From: Geopsychrobacter sp.
Lineage (GTDB): Bacteria; Desulfobacterota; Desulfuromonadia; Desulfuromonadales; Geopsychrobacteraceae
Length of the DNA: 32,110 bases
Direction of reading: 5' to 3'
NCBI GenBank assembly: GCA_012974425.1
Contig: JAAXQE010000318.1
Location: 1-32,110, forward strand
A program made the translations under genes and the position numbers. Positions 1 to 8,778 of the stretch are shown one piece after another. Below the pieces are notes generated by a model that was not told where the DNA came from, searched no databases, and saw only the letters and a list, made by a program, of their open reading frames with translations. Within the stretch, counting starts at the first letter, position 1. Each line of letters begins with the position of its first letter.

Positions 1-1
1 A

Positions 2-2494
2 CGGATGCAGGATCAGCTCGAATTACAGCAGCTCCACTCGGTATTGCTGCTTGACGCCGATGGAAAGCTGCTGATCAGGGTCGGGGAGCGACAGGCTACC
101 AATTGTGGCAGCGCTTCTCATCTTGGCGCGGCCCAGTCTCTGACCCGGAGCGGGAGGAGTTTTTATGGGGATATTTGCTCGGAACGCACCGAGGGGGAAG
201 ACACGCATGCCCATCTCGACCTGTTTATTCCACTGCTCGCAGAAACAGCGGGAGGCTTGGAAGCAAGCGCATTCATTGTCTTCCGCGATGATCCGAACCG
301 CTATCTTTTCCCCCTGATCGAGGCCTGGCCGACCCCGAGCGAAAGCGCGGAGTCGGTTCTGCTGAGGGCAGGGGAAAAGGGGATTGTAACTCTGAGTGAA
401 CGGCGTCACCAGGCAGATACTCCGGCCGAACATTTTCTCCCGACGCCAGGCCTGTTGACTCCGCCCGGTCTGGTCATGGCCGGAGAGGAGGGCGTTATCG
501 AGCACTTCGATTACCGCAATACCCAAGCCCTCTCTGTGGTGCGCAAGGTTGAAGGTTCTCCTTGGTTTTTGATCGCCAAGATGGATATTGCCGAGATTTA
601 CGCACCAGTCATCCGTTTGGCGCATAACATCCTTATCGTCGTTTTTGCGTTTATCCTTGCCACCGGAGTGACCGCTTATCACTGGTGGCGACAGATGCGG
701 GCAAGTTTCCTGGTGGGCCACTACCAAACCGAATTGAAACGCCAAATGCTCGAGCAGCGCTGTAATGCACTGACCATGTATGCCAACGATATTATTCTGC
801 TGGTCAACTCTGCGGGGCAGATTATCGAAGCGAATGATCGTGCGGTGGAGGCCTTCGGCTTTTGCCACGCGGAGCTGCTTAGCCTAGAGGTTGACGCCTT
901 ACGTCCCGCGCGTGAAAAAGGACTGTCTTTGGAGCAGCATACAAGGCTGCGCGAGGAAGGTTCTCTGTTGTTTGAGGCGCTGTTTCTGCGCCGCAATGGC
1001 AGTGAGTTTCCGGTTGAGGTCAGCGCGCGTTTGATAGAGTTGGACAATGAGTTCTTTTCACAGGGGATACTGCGCGACATCACCGAAAGAAAGAAGGCTG
1101 AGGCACAGATTCAGTACCTTGCCCATTATGATGCCTTGACCGGTCTGCCTAACCGGTCGCTATTACAGGATCGTCTGACTCAGAGCCTGGCCAGGGCCCA
1201 TCGCCATAATGGCCAGGTTGCCGTGCTGTTCCTCGATTTCGACCGCTTTAAAAATATCAATGACTCCCTCGGACATTCTGTCGGTGATAGCGTCTTACAG
1301 ATGGTGGCGACGCGGCTTGAAACCTGTATTCGCGAAGGGGATACTGTTGCCCGGCTGGGCGGCGACGAATTTGTCATCGTCCTGCCCGATCTGCAGCAGG
1401 TCGAGTCTGTCGCCCAGGTGGCCAAAAAGGTCCTGAAACTTGGCTCAGAGCCCTATGTTTTTGCCGGACATCGGCTTAGGGTAACCATCAGTGTCGGCAT
1501 CAGTGTCTACCCCAACGACGGCTGCGACATCGAATCCCTGTTGAAAAATGCCGATGCCGCCATGTATCACGCTAAGGAGGCGGGGCGAGACAGTTACCAT
1601 TTCTACACCCAGAATATGAATGACCGGGCGCTCGATATTTTGCAGATGGAGAACGGCCTGCAACAAGCCCTGGTCAACAATGAGTTCAGCCTCTCTTATC
1701 AGCCGCAAATTGATATCCAGAGTGGGCGGATCGTCGGAGCCGAGGCTCTGCTGCGTTGGAATCATCCGGCAAGAGGACCAATCTCCCCGGCAGATTTTAT
1801 TCCGCTTGCCGAAGAGCGTGGTCTGATTGTGCCGATCGGCGCATGGGTTCTCGAAACCGCCTGTCGGCAGCACAGGCAATGGCAAGAGGAGGGACTGCGG
1901 CAGATCCAGATCGCCATCAATATCTCCGCTTTGCAACTCCAGCATGCAGGTTTCGTCAACAATCTCGCCAGGGTTCTGGAAGAGACCGGGATGCCTCCCG
2001 AACTGCTGGAACTGGAATTGACGGAATCTGCTGTCATGCAGGACGCAGAGCAGAATATCGGTCTGTTTGGGGAACTAAAAGAGATGGGTGTGTCTTTAGC
2101 TATCGACGATTTCGGGACCGGTTATTCCAGCCTCAGTTATCTTAAACGCTTCCCCATCGATCATTTAAAGATCGATCGCTCGTTCATCACGGACCTGACT
2201 CTCAATACCGAAGATCAAGCGATTGCGCGGGCGATCATCGGCATGGGAGCAACCTTGAAAATGAAAACTATTGCGGAGGGGGTCGAGACCGAAGAGCAGC
2301 TCAGCTTTCTCAGACAGGAGGGCTGTGATGGTTTTCAGGGCTTCCTGTTCAGTGAACCGCTGCCGGCTGCTGAGTTTGCCCAGCTTCTAGGCGATGACAG
2401 AGGTCTCAATGTGGGGTCGGACCTGACTGCAGCGACATCTCAAGGGTTGCCAGTCGACCAGGGTGAGTTCAGCATTAACTCGCTGAATCGATAG
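2..2494 (+). CDS. Sensor diguanylate cyclase/phosphodiesterase (Cache-like N-terminus, TM, PAS, GGDEF, EAL), 5'-truncated by window edge
   Basis: Frame is open to the 5' edge. Motifs: PAS region 'ANDIILLVNSAGQIIEANDRAVEAFG', GGDEF motif 'ARLGGDEFVIVL', EAL domain 'GAEALLRWNHP', 'DDFGTGYSSLSYLKRFPIDHLKIDRSFI'. Confidence 0.93.
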   Translation, partial: RMQDQLELQQLHSVLLLDADGKLLIRVGERQATNCGSASHLGAAQSLTRSGRSFYGDICSERTEGEDTHAHLDLFIPLLAETAGGLEASAFIVFRDDPNRYLFPLIEAWPTPSESAESVLLRAGEKGIVTLSERRHQADTPAEHFLPTPGLLTPPGLVMAGEEGVIEHFDYRNTQALSVVRKVEGSPWFLIAKMDIAEIYAPVIRLAHNILIVVFAFILATGVTAYHWWRQMRASFLVGHYQTELKRQMLEQRCNALTMYANDIILLVNSAGQIIEANDRAVEAFGFCHAELLSLEVDALRPAREKGLSLEQHTRLREEGSLLFEALFLRRNGSEFPVEVSARLIELDNEFFSQGILRDITERKKAEAQIQYLAHYDALTGLPNRSLLQDRLTQSLARAHRHNGQVAVLFLDFDRFKNINDSLGHSVGDSVLQMVATRLETCIREGDTVARLGGDEFVIVLPDLQQVESVAQVAKKVLKLGSEPYVFAGHRLRVTISVGISVYPNDGCDIESLLKNADAAMYHAKEAGRDSYHFYTQNMNDRALDILQMENGLQQALVNNEFSLSYQPQIDIQSGRIVGAEALLRWNHPARGPISPADFIPLAEERGLIVPIGAWVLETACRQHRQWQEEGLRQIQIAINISALQLQHAGFVNNLARVLEETGMPPELLELELTESAVMQDAEQNIGLFGELKEMGVSLAIDDFGTGYSSLSYLKRFPIDHLKIDRSFITDLTLNTEDQAIARAIIGMGATLKMKTIAEGVETEEQLSFLRQEGCDGFQGFLFSEPLPAAEFAQLLGDDRGLNVGSDLTAATSQGLPVDQGEFSINSLNR

Positions 2495-2576
2495 ATTTAT
2501 TAGTTTTGCCAAATAGTATATGATTCTGTTATACTTGATCTCCGTTAGTCAGCTTACGGCAAAAGGAGAATAAACA

Positions 2577-2972
2577 ATGTCGACAAATAGTCTCTGGGGA
2601 GAAATACCCGATCTCGAGAATATCAAAACTCCGGGCTCAATGCTCGCCGAGCAGGGGGAGATGCTCAGCGAAGTGACGAGTGGACGGCTAAAGTGCCGGA
2701 TCGATAGATCCCAGAGTAACAATAGGTTTACCTACGAAATGAAGATCGTAGTTCCGTGCTTGGCTAACTATTCCCAAAAGATCCTCAAGGTGACCCATGA
2801 CCTGTCTATCTATCCGGTCATGCTCTCTCACGAGCAGTCTGGCCGTGAATACACCGCTAGGAATGATGCCCAGTTTATGGCTCATCTCGGCGAGATCCTC
2901 TCTTCTGAGGAGAATCGTTTGATCATCTGTGGACTCAATGCCCAGGTTCGCCTTGCGGCAGAGGATGAATAA
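2577..2972 (+). CDS. Hypothetical protein (131 aa)
   Basis: ORF with RBS-like 'aaaaggagaa' about 8 nt upstream of the ATG, followed by a clear intrinsic terminator. No recognised domain. Confidence 0.75.
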   Translation: MSTNSLWGEIPDLENIKTPGSMLAEQGEMLSEVTSGRLKCRIDRSQSNNRFTYEMKIVVPCLANYSQKILKVTHDLSIYPVMLSHEQSGREYTARNDAQFMAHLGEILSSEENRLIICGLNAQVRLAAEDE

Positions 2973-3010
2973 GCCAGTCCATAGGATTTACTTCAGGTTA
3001 GAAATAAAAG

Positions 3011-3041
3011 TGGGCCGGTCAATTTGACCGGCCCATTTTTA
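3011..3041 (+). terminator. Intrinsic terminator
   Basis: Perfect inverted repeat TGGGCCGGTCAA/TTGACCGGCCCA followed by TTTTT. Confidence 0.9.
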
Positions 3042-3084
3042 TTTGCCGCCGGTTTTTAGAAAAGCGCTCAAATTTGATTAAGTG

Positions 3085-3215
3085 GCACAGGGGCAAAATG
3101 CCTCTTCCAAATCTTCGGCCTCGATCCAGGCCAGGGCTTGTGCTGCGCTGCAGAAAAACCTGCCAACGGCGCGGCCGACACCTCGGTCAAACCATCCGCA
3201 ACGAATTGCATCATC
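3085..3215 (-). pseudogene. Fragment of a PfkB-family/adenosine-kinase-like gene, frameshifted
   Basis: DNA aligns by eye to 4045-4175 of the intact pfkB gene (shared TGCCTCTTCCAAATCTTC, TCCAGGCCAGGGCTT, CAAACCATCC). Minus-strand translation, in two frames, gives 'MQFVADGLTE' and 'FFCSAAQALAWIEAEDLEEAF', versus the intact 'MVQFFRDGLAE' and 'LFCNEAEALAWTGCEDLEEAL'. Confidence 0.8.
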
Positions 3216-3480
3216 CGTATTTCAAGAGAGACCATTGCGAAGTTATTTACTTATAGGATTTGGATCCGAGTCTGGTTGCCGAGTGCATAGGATGTTGCTT
3301 GAAGGAGCGACGCCCTGATTTTGTAGAATGATTAATTGAGCTATGCGCGCCACTTGTCTTTCTTGTCCTGCTATTGTCTAGCGAAACAATAGGCAATTCT
3401 TGGTTGACATTAAAAGCAAACGATGTTCTTCTGTTGTCATGATTTGAGGTTACTCACAATAAACGAGGAGGATATGATCC

Positions 3481-3663
3481 ATGGCGGAGATTACGAAGTT
3501 TCAGCAAATGAATGGATGTTCGGCTTGTAAGTATGCAGCGGGTAAAGACCCTGAGGGGAACTCTACTTCCACGTATGGCAAGGGTTTCTGGTGTAGCAGT
3601 TTAAATAAGGCAGTTGATTCAGGAGATGGTGTCGCCTGCGCAAGTTGGGAATATGAGAGCTAG
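3481..3663 (+). CDS. Small four-cysteine protein (60 aa), possible metal or Fe-S binding
   Basis: ORF with strong RBS 'gaggagg' upstream and a terminator just downstream. Cys pattern CX2C-X21-C-X14-C. Confidence 0.8.
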   Translation: MAEITKFQQMNGCSACKYAAGKDPEGNSTSTYGKGFWCSSLNKAVDSGDGVACASWEYES

Positions 3664-3671
3664 AAGATACT

Positions 3672-3703
3672 CAGGCCAGTCATCTTGACTGGCCTGTTTT
3701 TTT
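3672..3703 (+). terminator. Intrinsic terminator
   Basis: CAGGCCAGTCA-tct-TGACTGGCCTG followed by TTTTTTT. Confidence 0.9.
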
Positions 3704-3733
3704 ATCAACTGCATTTTTATTTTCAGAAAACGT

Positions 3734-4753
3734 TTAACTTACATTTACAGCCGTTGATTGGTCATTAAAAACTTCCGCCAGTATTTCCGCATGGGCCTCT
3801 TTTAGCAGGCGTGGACCGAAGCTCTCTACGACCTTGGCTGATGACAGGCTGGCGAGTCGGCCAGCATCGGGGAAGCAGTCGCCGCGACTGAGTGAGAATA
3901 AAAATGCGCCTGCAAACATATCACCGGCACCGTTACTGTCGACTGCGCTGACGGTATGAGGCGCAACCTTGTGGATTGTTTCGCCATCAAACAGAACAGC
4001 CCCTTGCGCACCACGGGTAATCGCGAAGCTTCTGGCGATCGGTTGCAGGGCATCAAGTGCCTCTTCCAAATCTTCACATCCGGTCCAGGCCAGGGCTTCT
4101 GCTTCGTTACAGAAGAGTATGTCGACCCCAGTCCCGATCATCTCAGCCAAACCATCCCTAAAAAATTGCACCATCGCCGGGTCGGAGAAGGTGAGTGCGG
4201 TTTTCACACCGGCTGCTTCGGCGAGGCGTTTGGCTTCAATTGCTGCGGCGCGTCCACTGGGAGAGGTGACCAGGTAGCCTTCAATGTAGAGATATTCAGA
4301 GGCGGCGATCACTTGCGGCTCGAGTTCGGCCAGCGAAAAGCCTTCTGAGATACCCAGAAAGGTATTCATGGTCCGTTCGGCGTCGGGGGTGACCATGACC
4401 AGACATTTGCCGGTTTTACCGGCACCCCGGCCATTGTCGGCATTGCTGGCAACTCCAGCTGCGTGCAGGTCACGCAGGTAGAAATCGCCGGTTTCATCGG
4501 CGGCCAGTTTACAGGAGTAGAAACAGTCGGCACCGAACTGGGCGGCAGCTATCACCGTGTTGGCTGCGGAGCCGCCACAGGCCCATTTTCCGGGATGACC
4601 TTCCAGCGCGGCAACCAGTTCGTCCTGGCGTTGTTCGGTGACCAGGGTCATGATCCCTTTTTCGATCGCGCAGGCGGCGAGGAAGCTCTCCCCAACCTTA
4701 AATTCCATGTCGACCAGGGCGTTACCGATGGCGCAGAGCTGATATCTTTTCAT
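3734..4753 (-). CDS. PfkB-family carbohydrate/adenosine kinase
   Basis: MKRYQLCAIGNALVDMEF start; PfkB signature region 'TVSAVDSNGAGDMFAGAFLF'; 'GKWACGGSAANTVIAAAQFGA'. The ORF track extends to 4825, but ATG at 4753 matches family N-termini better. Confidence 0.9.
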   Translation of the reverse strand: MKRYQLCAIGNALVDMEFKVGESFLAACAIEKGIMTLVTEQRQDELVAALEGHPGKWACGGSAANTVIAAAQFGADCFYSCKLAADETGDFYLRDLHAAGVASNADNGRGAGKTGKCLVMVTPDAERTMNTFLGISEGFSLAELEPQVIAASEYLYIEGYLVTSPSGRAAAIEAKRLAEAAGVKTALTFSDPAMVQFFRDGLAEMIGTGVDILFCNEAEALAWTGCEDLEEALDALQPIARSFAITRGAQGAVLFDGETIHKVAPHTVSAVDSNGAGDMFAGAFLFSLSRGDCFPDAGRLASLSSAKVVESFGPRLLKEAHAEILAEVFNDQSTAVNVS

Positions 4754-4957
4754 GCGTAGATTCCTTTTAGGCATAACTGATTTCTTGAGAAAACCGACTT
4801 TAACCAATTCTCTACTCTGAGCCAACTGATTTCGCGATAACTCGTGTGTGGGGGCATTTTGGGTAAGCGCACCGCTGTAATACTGTTAAATTATTGAAAT
4901 ATCTCTGCCTTTTTGTTTAACTCGATACAGAACAGCCTCTTTAAGGGGAGTTACTTG

Positions 4958-5779
4958 ATGAATTTTCTGGAGAAAATCAATCTGAACCTCCCAAGTAAAC
5001 AGCTGCTGCGCAAAATTCTGGAAACCGGACTCTTTCTGCTGATGGTCGCAGTGGTGTGTCGTGGTTTCTATCATGGTGCCGAGAACCTGGGTTATAACTG
5101 GCAGTGGTACCGCATCTCCCGTTACTTCGGCACCTTTGCGCAGGGCGGCTGGCAGGCCGGGCCGCTGGTGACGGGTTTGTTGGTGACCCTGCAGGTCGTC
5201 ACGGTCAGTCTGTTGTTTTCCTTGCTTATCGGACTACTGGTGGCGCTGATGCGCCTGAGCCGCAGCCCTGTGGCCCGCCTGCTTGCCAGTTGCTACCTGG
5301 AACTGATCCGCAACACCCCGCTCTTGGTGCAGATCTTTCTGATCTATTTTGTGCTGGCCCCGATCCTCGGGATTGAGCGTTTCGCGGCTGCGGTTCTGGC
5401 GCTCAGCCTGTTTGAGGGGGCCTATGCCTCGGAGATTTTTCGCGCCGGGATATTGGCGATTCCGGTTGGCCAATGGGAGGCCGCAGCCTCATTGGGGATG
5501 TCGTCACGCCAACGCTACCGCTATGTAGTGCTGCCCCAGGCGCTGCGCAATATGGCGCCCCCCTTGACCAGTCAGGGGATTTCGCTGATCAAGGATTCGG
5601 CGCTGGTTTCAACCATCGCGATCTATGATCTGAGCATGCGCGGCCAAGAGTTGGTTGCCGAGAGCTTCCTGACCTTTGAGGTCTGGTTCACAATTGCCCT
5701 GATTTACCTCTGTTTAACCCTGGGACTTTCCGCCGTGGTACGCTTATTCGAATGGCGTCTGGGTGCCCCGGGCGCATGA
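4958..5779 (+). CDS. Polar amino-acid ABC transporter permease (HisM/GlnP type)
   Basis: RBS 'aaggggag' before ATG 4958; EAA-loop region 'GQWEAAASLGMSSRQRYRYVVLPQALRNMAPPLTSQ'; 'ELIRNTPLLVQIFLIYF'. Confidence 0.92.
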   Translation: MNFLEKINLNLPSKQLLRKILETGLFLLMVAVVCRGFYHGAENLGYNWQWYRISRYFGTFAQGGWQAGPLVTGLLVTLQVVTVSLLFSLLIGLLVALMRLSRSPVARLLASCYLELIRNTPLLVQIFLIYFVLAPILGIERFAAAVLALSLFEGAYASEIFRAGILAIPVGQWEAAASLGMSSRQRYRYVVLPQALRNMAPPLTSQGISLIKDSALVSTIAIYDLSMRGQELVAESFLTFEVWFTIALIYLCLTLGLSAVVRLFEWRLGAPGA

Positions 5780-5799
5780 TCCCTTGCCGAGGAGAATGT

Positions 5800-6621
5800 A
5801 TGCCAGCGTTTAGAACGGTCCTGCTACTTGTTATCTTCCTTTTTGCAACAACATCTGCGTTTTCCGCCAGTATAAAACGGGATCTGTCCAAAGAGAGCAG
5901 CCTTGAGCAGGTGCTGAGCAAGAATCGCCTGCGGGTTGGTTTTTCGACCTTCGTCCCCTGGGCGATGAAGAATAAACGGGGTGATTTTGTCGGGTTCGAG
6001 ATCGATGTCGCCAGGAGACTTGCCGCCGATATGGGAGTCGCGATCGATTTTATTCCAACCAAGTGGTCTGGCATTATCCCGGCGCTGTTGACCGGTAAGC
6101 TCGATGTGATTATCGGCGGGATGGGGATTACTCCCGAACGGAACCTGAAGGTGAACTTTACCGATCCCTATGAATTCTCAGGGATGTCGCTTGTGGCTAG
6201 CAGCAAGCTGCCGGGGAAAACCGAGATCGCCAGTTTCAATCAGGCTGAGACCACAATTGTTGCCCGAATTGGAACAACTGCTGCCGAAGCCGCCAAAAAA
6301 TATCTGCCCAAGGCCGACTTGAGACTCTTCGATGATGAAGGCCAGGCCTTGCAGGAGGTCCTGAACGGGCGCGCTATGGCGATGGTTTCCTCGCAACCCT
6401 TCCCCGAGTTTCAGAGTCTGAAGTACCCGGAACGTCTCTATTTGCCGCTGGCTGGTGAGACCTTCACCAAGGAACCGATCGGGATTGCGCTTGGCAAGGG
6501 GGACGTCGACTTTCTCAATTTCCTGAACAACTGGATCCGGGTGCGTCAGGCCGATGGTTTTCTGCAGGAGCGTTACGCCTACTGGTTTACCACCCAGGAC
6601 TGGCAGGGGCAGATGGAGTAG
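5800..6621 (+). CDS. Amino-acid ABC transporter substrate-binding protein (SBP_bac_3 type)
   Basis: Signal peptide 'MPAFRTVLLLVIFLFATTSAFSAS'; 'LRVGFSTFVPWAMKNKRGDFVGFEIDVARRLAADMG'; 'DVIIGGMGITPERNLKVNFTDPY'. RBS 'gaggag'. Confidence 0.92.
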   Translation: MPAFRTVLLLVIFLFATTSAFSASIKRDLSKESSLEQVLSKNRLRVGFSTFVPWAMKNKRGDFVGFEIDVARRLAADMGVAIDFIPTKWSGIIPALLTGKLDVIIGGMGITPERNLKVNFTDPYEFSGMSLVASSKLPGKTEIASFNQAETTIVARIGTTAAEAAKKYLPKADLRLFDDEGQALQEVLNGRAMAMVSSQPFPEFQSLKYPERLYLPLAGETFTKEPIGIALGKGDVDFLNFLNNWIRVRQADGFLQERYAYWFTTQDWQGQME

Positions 6622-7509
6622 ATGTCATTACTGCCTGGTGGGAAAATAAAATGGAGCGGCATCGATCTGGTGCTGCTCCTGCTGCTGGGGCTGGTCGGCA
6701 CCCTGTTGGTGTATCGAATCAACGAGAACCTGGCCTATCGCTGGAACTGGGCGGCCATACCACAGTATTTTTTCTACTTCGATGAAGAGAGCGCCGCGTA
6801 CCTGCCGAACCTGCTGGTTCAGGGGCTGCTGACGACAATTCGCTTGAGTATCTGGAGTCTGGTGCTGGCGTTGCCGTTGGGGATTGTGATCGGTCTGCTG
6901 CGGATCAGTCAGCATCTGTTCAATCGACTGGTGGGCGGCAGCTTTGTCGCTCTGTTCCGCAACCTGCCGCCATTGGTGCTGGTCTTCATCGGCTACTACT
7001 TCATCAGTGATCAAATTTTGCCGCAACTCGGCCTGCCCGCGCTGATCCAGCGCCTCCCCGCGTCGAGTGAGACTCTCGTGCGCCTGTTTTTCGCTCCACC
7101 CGCTCAGCTCGAGGCTTTTCTGGCGGCGGTGATGACGCTGGCTCTGCTCGAAGGGGCCTATATCGCGGAAATTGTGCGTGCCGGACTGCAGGCGGTTGTC
7201 AGGGGGCAGTGGGAGGCGGGGGCGGCGCTCGGGTTTAAGCGCTGGCAGATTCTGCGTCAGATCATCTTTCCGCAGGCCTTGCGCCCGATGGTTCCGCCTT
7301 TGGCCGGTCAATTTATTTCAACCATCAAAGATTCGGCAATCGTTTCGGTCATCTCTATCCAGGAGTTGACCTTTCAGGGGATGGAGTTGATGTCGGCCAC
7401 GTATCTGACCTTTGAGATCTGGCTCTGCATCGCACTCCTCTATTTCCTGTTGACCTTCGGCTGCTCACTTGTGGCGCGGCGCCTCGAAACCTCCTTGGCC
7501 GACCGCTAG
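6622..7509 (+). CDS. Polar amino-acid ABC transporter permease
   Basis: 'GQWEAGAALGFKRWQILRQIIFPQALRPMVPPLAGQFISTIKDSA' EAA loop; starts directly after the SBP stop codon. Confidence 0.92.
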   Translation: MSLLPGGKIKWSGIDLVLLLLLGLVGTLLVYRINENLAYRWNWAAIPQYFFYFDEESAAYLPNLLVQGLLTTIRLSIWSLVLALPLGIVIGLLRISQHLFNRLVGGSFVALFRNLPPLVLVFIGYYFISDQILPQLGLPALIQRLPASSETLVRLFFAPPAQLEAFLAAVMTLALLEGAYIAEIVRAGLQAVVRGQWEAGAALGFKRWQILRQIIFPQALRPMVPPLAGQFISTIKDSAIVSVISIQELTFQGMELMSATYLTFEIWLCIALLYFLLTFGCSLVARRLETSLADR

Positions 7510-7568
7510 AAGTCAGCGGGCTTCCGCTGATTGCTCATGGATCGTCCAGCAGTTTTACTGAAAACGCC

Positions 7569-7598
7569 TTGACAGCGGCACCGGCCAGTCCTTACAAT
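7569..7598 (+). promoter_or_regulatory. Candidate sigma70 promoter of the Ni/Co transporter operon
   Basis: TTGACA (7569-7574), 18-bp spacer, TACAAT (7593-7598), about 50 nt upstream of the nikK-like ATG. Confidence 0.65.
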
Positions 7599-7628
7599 TT
7601 GTGCTACGATTTTCATATTTGTGCCACG
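7597..7628 (+). repeat. Direct repeat ATTTGTGCYACG, two copies 20 bp apart, overlapping the -10/start region
   Basis: ATTTGTGCTACG at 7597-7608 and ATTTGTGCCACG at 7617-7628. Confidence 0.7.
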
Positions 7629-7647
7629 CAAAAGGGATCTTTTTAAA

Positions 7648-8436
7648 ATGCCAAATATCCGTCTGGTTCTCGCCTGTGCCCTGCTGCTTGTCGCCGGCCC
7701 CGCACTGGCGCATTTCGGGGTGATCCTGCCGTCTGATGATATCATCGCGCAAAATGAGAGCAGAACTCTCGAGCTGCAGGTCAAGTTTATTCATCCGGCC
7801 GAGGGCCAATATATGGAGATGGCCAGGCCGCAACGGTTCGAGGTGCACAGGGGGGGGAAGCGCGAAGATCTGCTGCCTGCCCTTGAAGCAGTCACATTTC
7901 AGTCTGCGGGTCAAAAAACGCCAGTCCGATACTGGCGCGCAGCCTATCAGGTGCGACGTCCCGGTGATCACACCTTCTTTGTTGAGCCGACCCCTTACTG
8001 GGAAGCGGCGGAGGATAAATTTATCCTGCATTATACCAAGGTCTGTGTCTCTGCCTTCGGCCTGGCGGGGAGTTGGGATCAGCCGCTGGGCGTTGAAACC
8101 GAAATCGTGCCCCTGAGTCGTCCCTATGGGCTCTGGACCGGAAATCTGTTTTCCGGGCAGGTGCTGCTGAAGGGAAATCCTCTGCCGTTTGCCGAAATTG
8201 AGGTTGAATACCTGAATGAGGCGGCAATCGGAGAGCAGCTCTCTTTTCCTGCAGGCCCCTTTGTGGCGCAGACGCTTAAGGCCGATAACCAGGGGTTTTT
8301 CCATTATGCCATGCCGAAGGCAGGTTGGTGGGGTTTTGCCGCACTCTCGGATGCGGACTGGAAATTGCAAAAAGATGGCGAGGGTAAAGGTGTCGAGCTC
8401 GGCGCGGTCTATTGGGTCAGGGCGACAGATCTCTAA
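7648..8436 (+). CDS. nikK: DUF4198 periplasmic component of Ni/Co ECF transporter (NikK-like)
   Basis: Signal peptide ending in 'AGPALAHFGVILPSDD'; 'ELQVKFIHPAEGQYMEMARPQRFEV'; located at the head of a cbiMQO operon. Confidence 0.8.
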   Translation: MPNIRLVLACALLLVAGPALAHFGVILPSDDIIAQNESRTLELQVKFIHPAEGQYMEMARPQRFEVHRGGKREDLLPALEAVTFQSAGQKTPVRYWRAAYQVRRPGDHTFFVEPTPYWEAAEDKFILHYTKVCVSAFGLAGSWDQPLGVETEIVPLSRPYGLWTGNLFSGQVLLKGNPLPFAEIEVEYLNEAAIGEQLSFPAGPFVAQTLKADNQGFFHYAMPKAGWWGFAALSDADWKLQKDGEGKGVELGAVYWVRATDL

Positions 8437-8451
8437 ACTTTGGGTTTCCAG

Positions 8452-8778
8452 ATGAAAAAAGCCTTGCTGCTTCTCTTGCTTATGGGTCTGCTTGGCGCCA
8501 CTCCGGCACTGGCTCACAAGGTCAATCTGTTTGCCTACGTGGAGGGCGGTCAGATCTTCATGGAGAGCTATTTCCCCGACGGACGCCCGCTTAAACAGGC
8601 TATCGTTGAAATTTATTCGCCCGAAATGCAATTACTGCAGCAGGGTGTGACCGATGATGAGGGACAGTATACCTGCGCCATCCCGCGGTTTGTCGCTCTG
8701 GAATTACGGGTCAGGGCGAGCATGGGGCATCAAGCCAGCTTTATCCTCAAGCGGACCGAACTGGAGTCGGGGCGATGA
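8452..8778 (+). CDS. NikL-like N-terminal part (signal peptide plus carboxypeptidase-regulatory-like fold)
   Basis: 'PALAHKVNLFAYVEGGQIFMESYFPDGRPLKQAIVEIYSPEMQLLQQGVTDDEGQYTCAIP'. Confidence 0.75.
   Translation: MKKALLLLLLMGLLGATPALAHKVNLFAYVEGGQIFMESYFPDGRPLKQAIVEIYSPEMQLLQQGVTDDEGQYTCAIPRFVALELRVRASMGHQASFILKRTELESGR

Noticed and set aside
3074-3318. + strand ORFs of 60 and 78 aa in the 3074-3318 region
   Set aside because: They overlap the minus-strand pfkB remnant and have no RBS or homology.
6628-7311. 227-aa Gln/Arg-rich minus-strand ORF opposite the second permease
   Set aside because: Low-complexity antisense of hydrophobic Leu/Val codons; no RBS or domain.
7510-7647. Cobalamin or NiCo riboswitch upstream of the Ni/Co transporter operon
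   Set aside because: Predicted leader is only about 40 nt, too short for these riboswitches; promoter-level regulation fits better.
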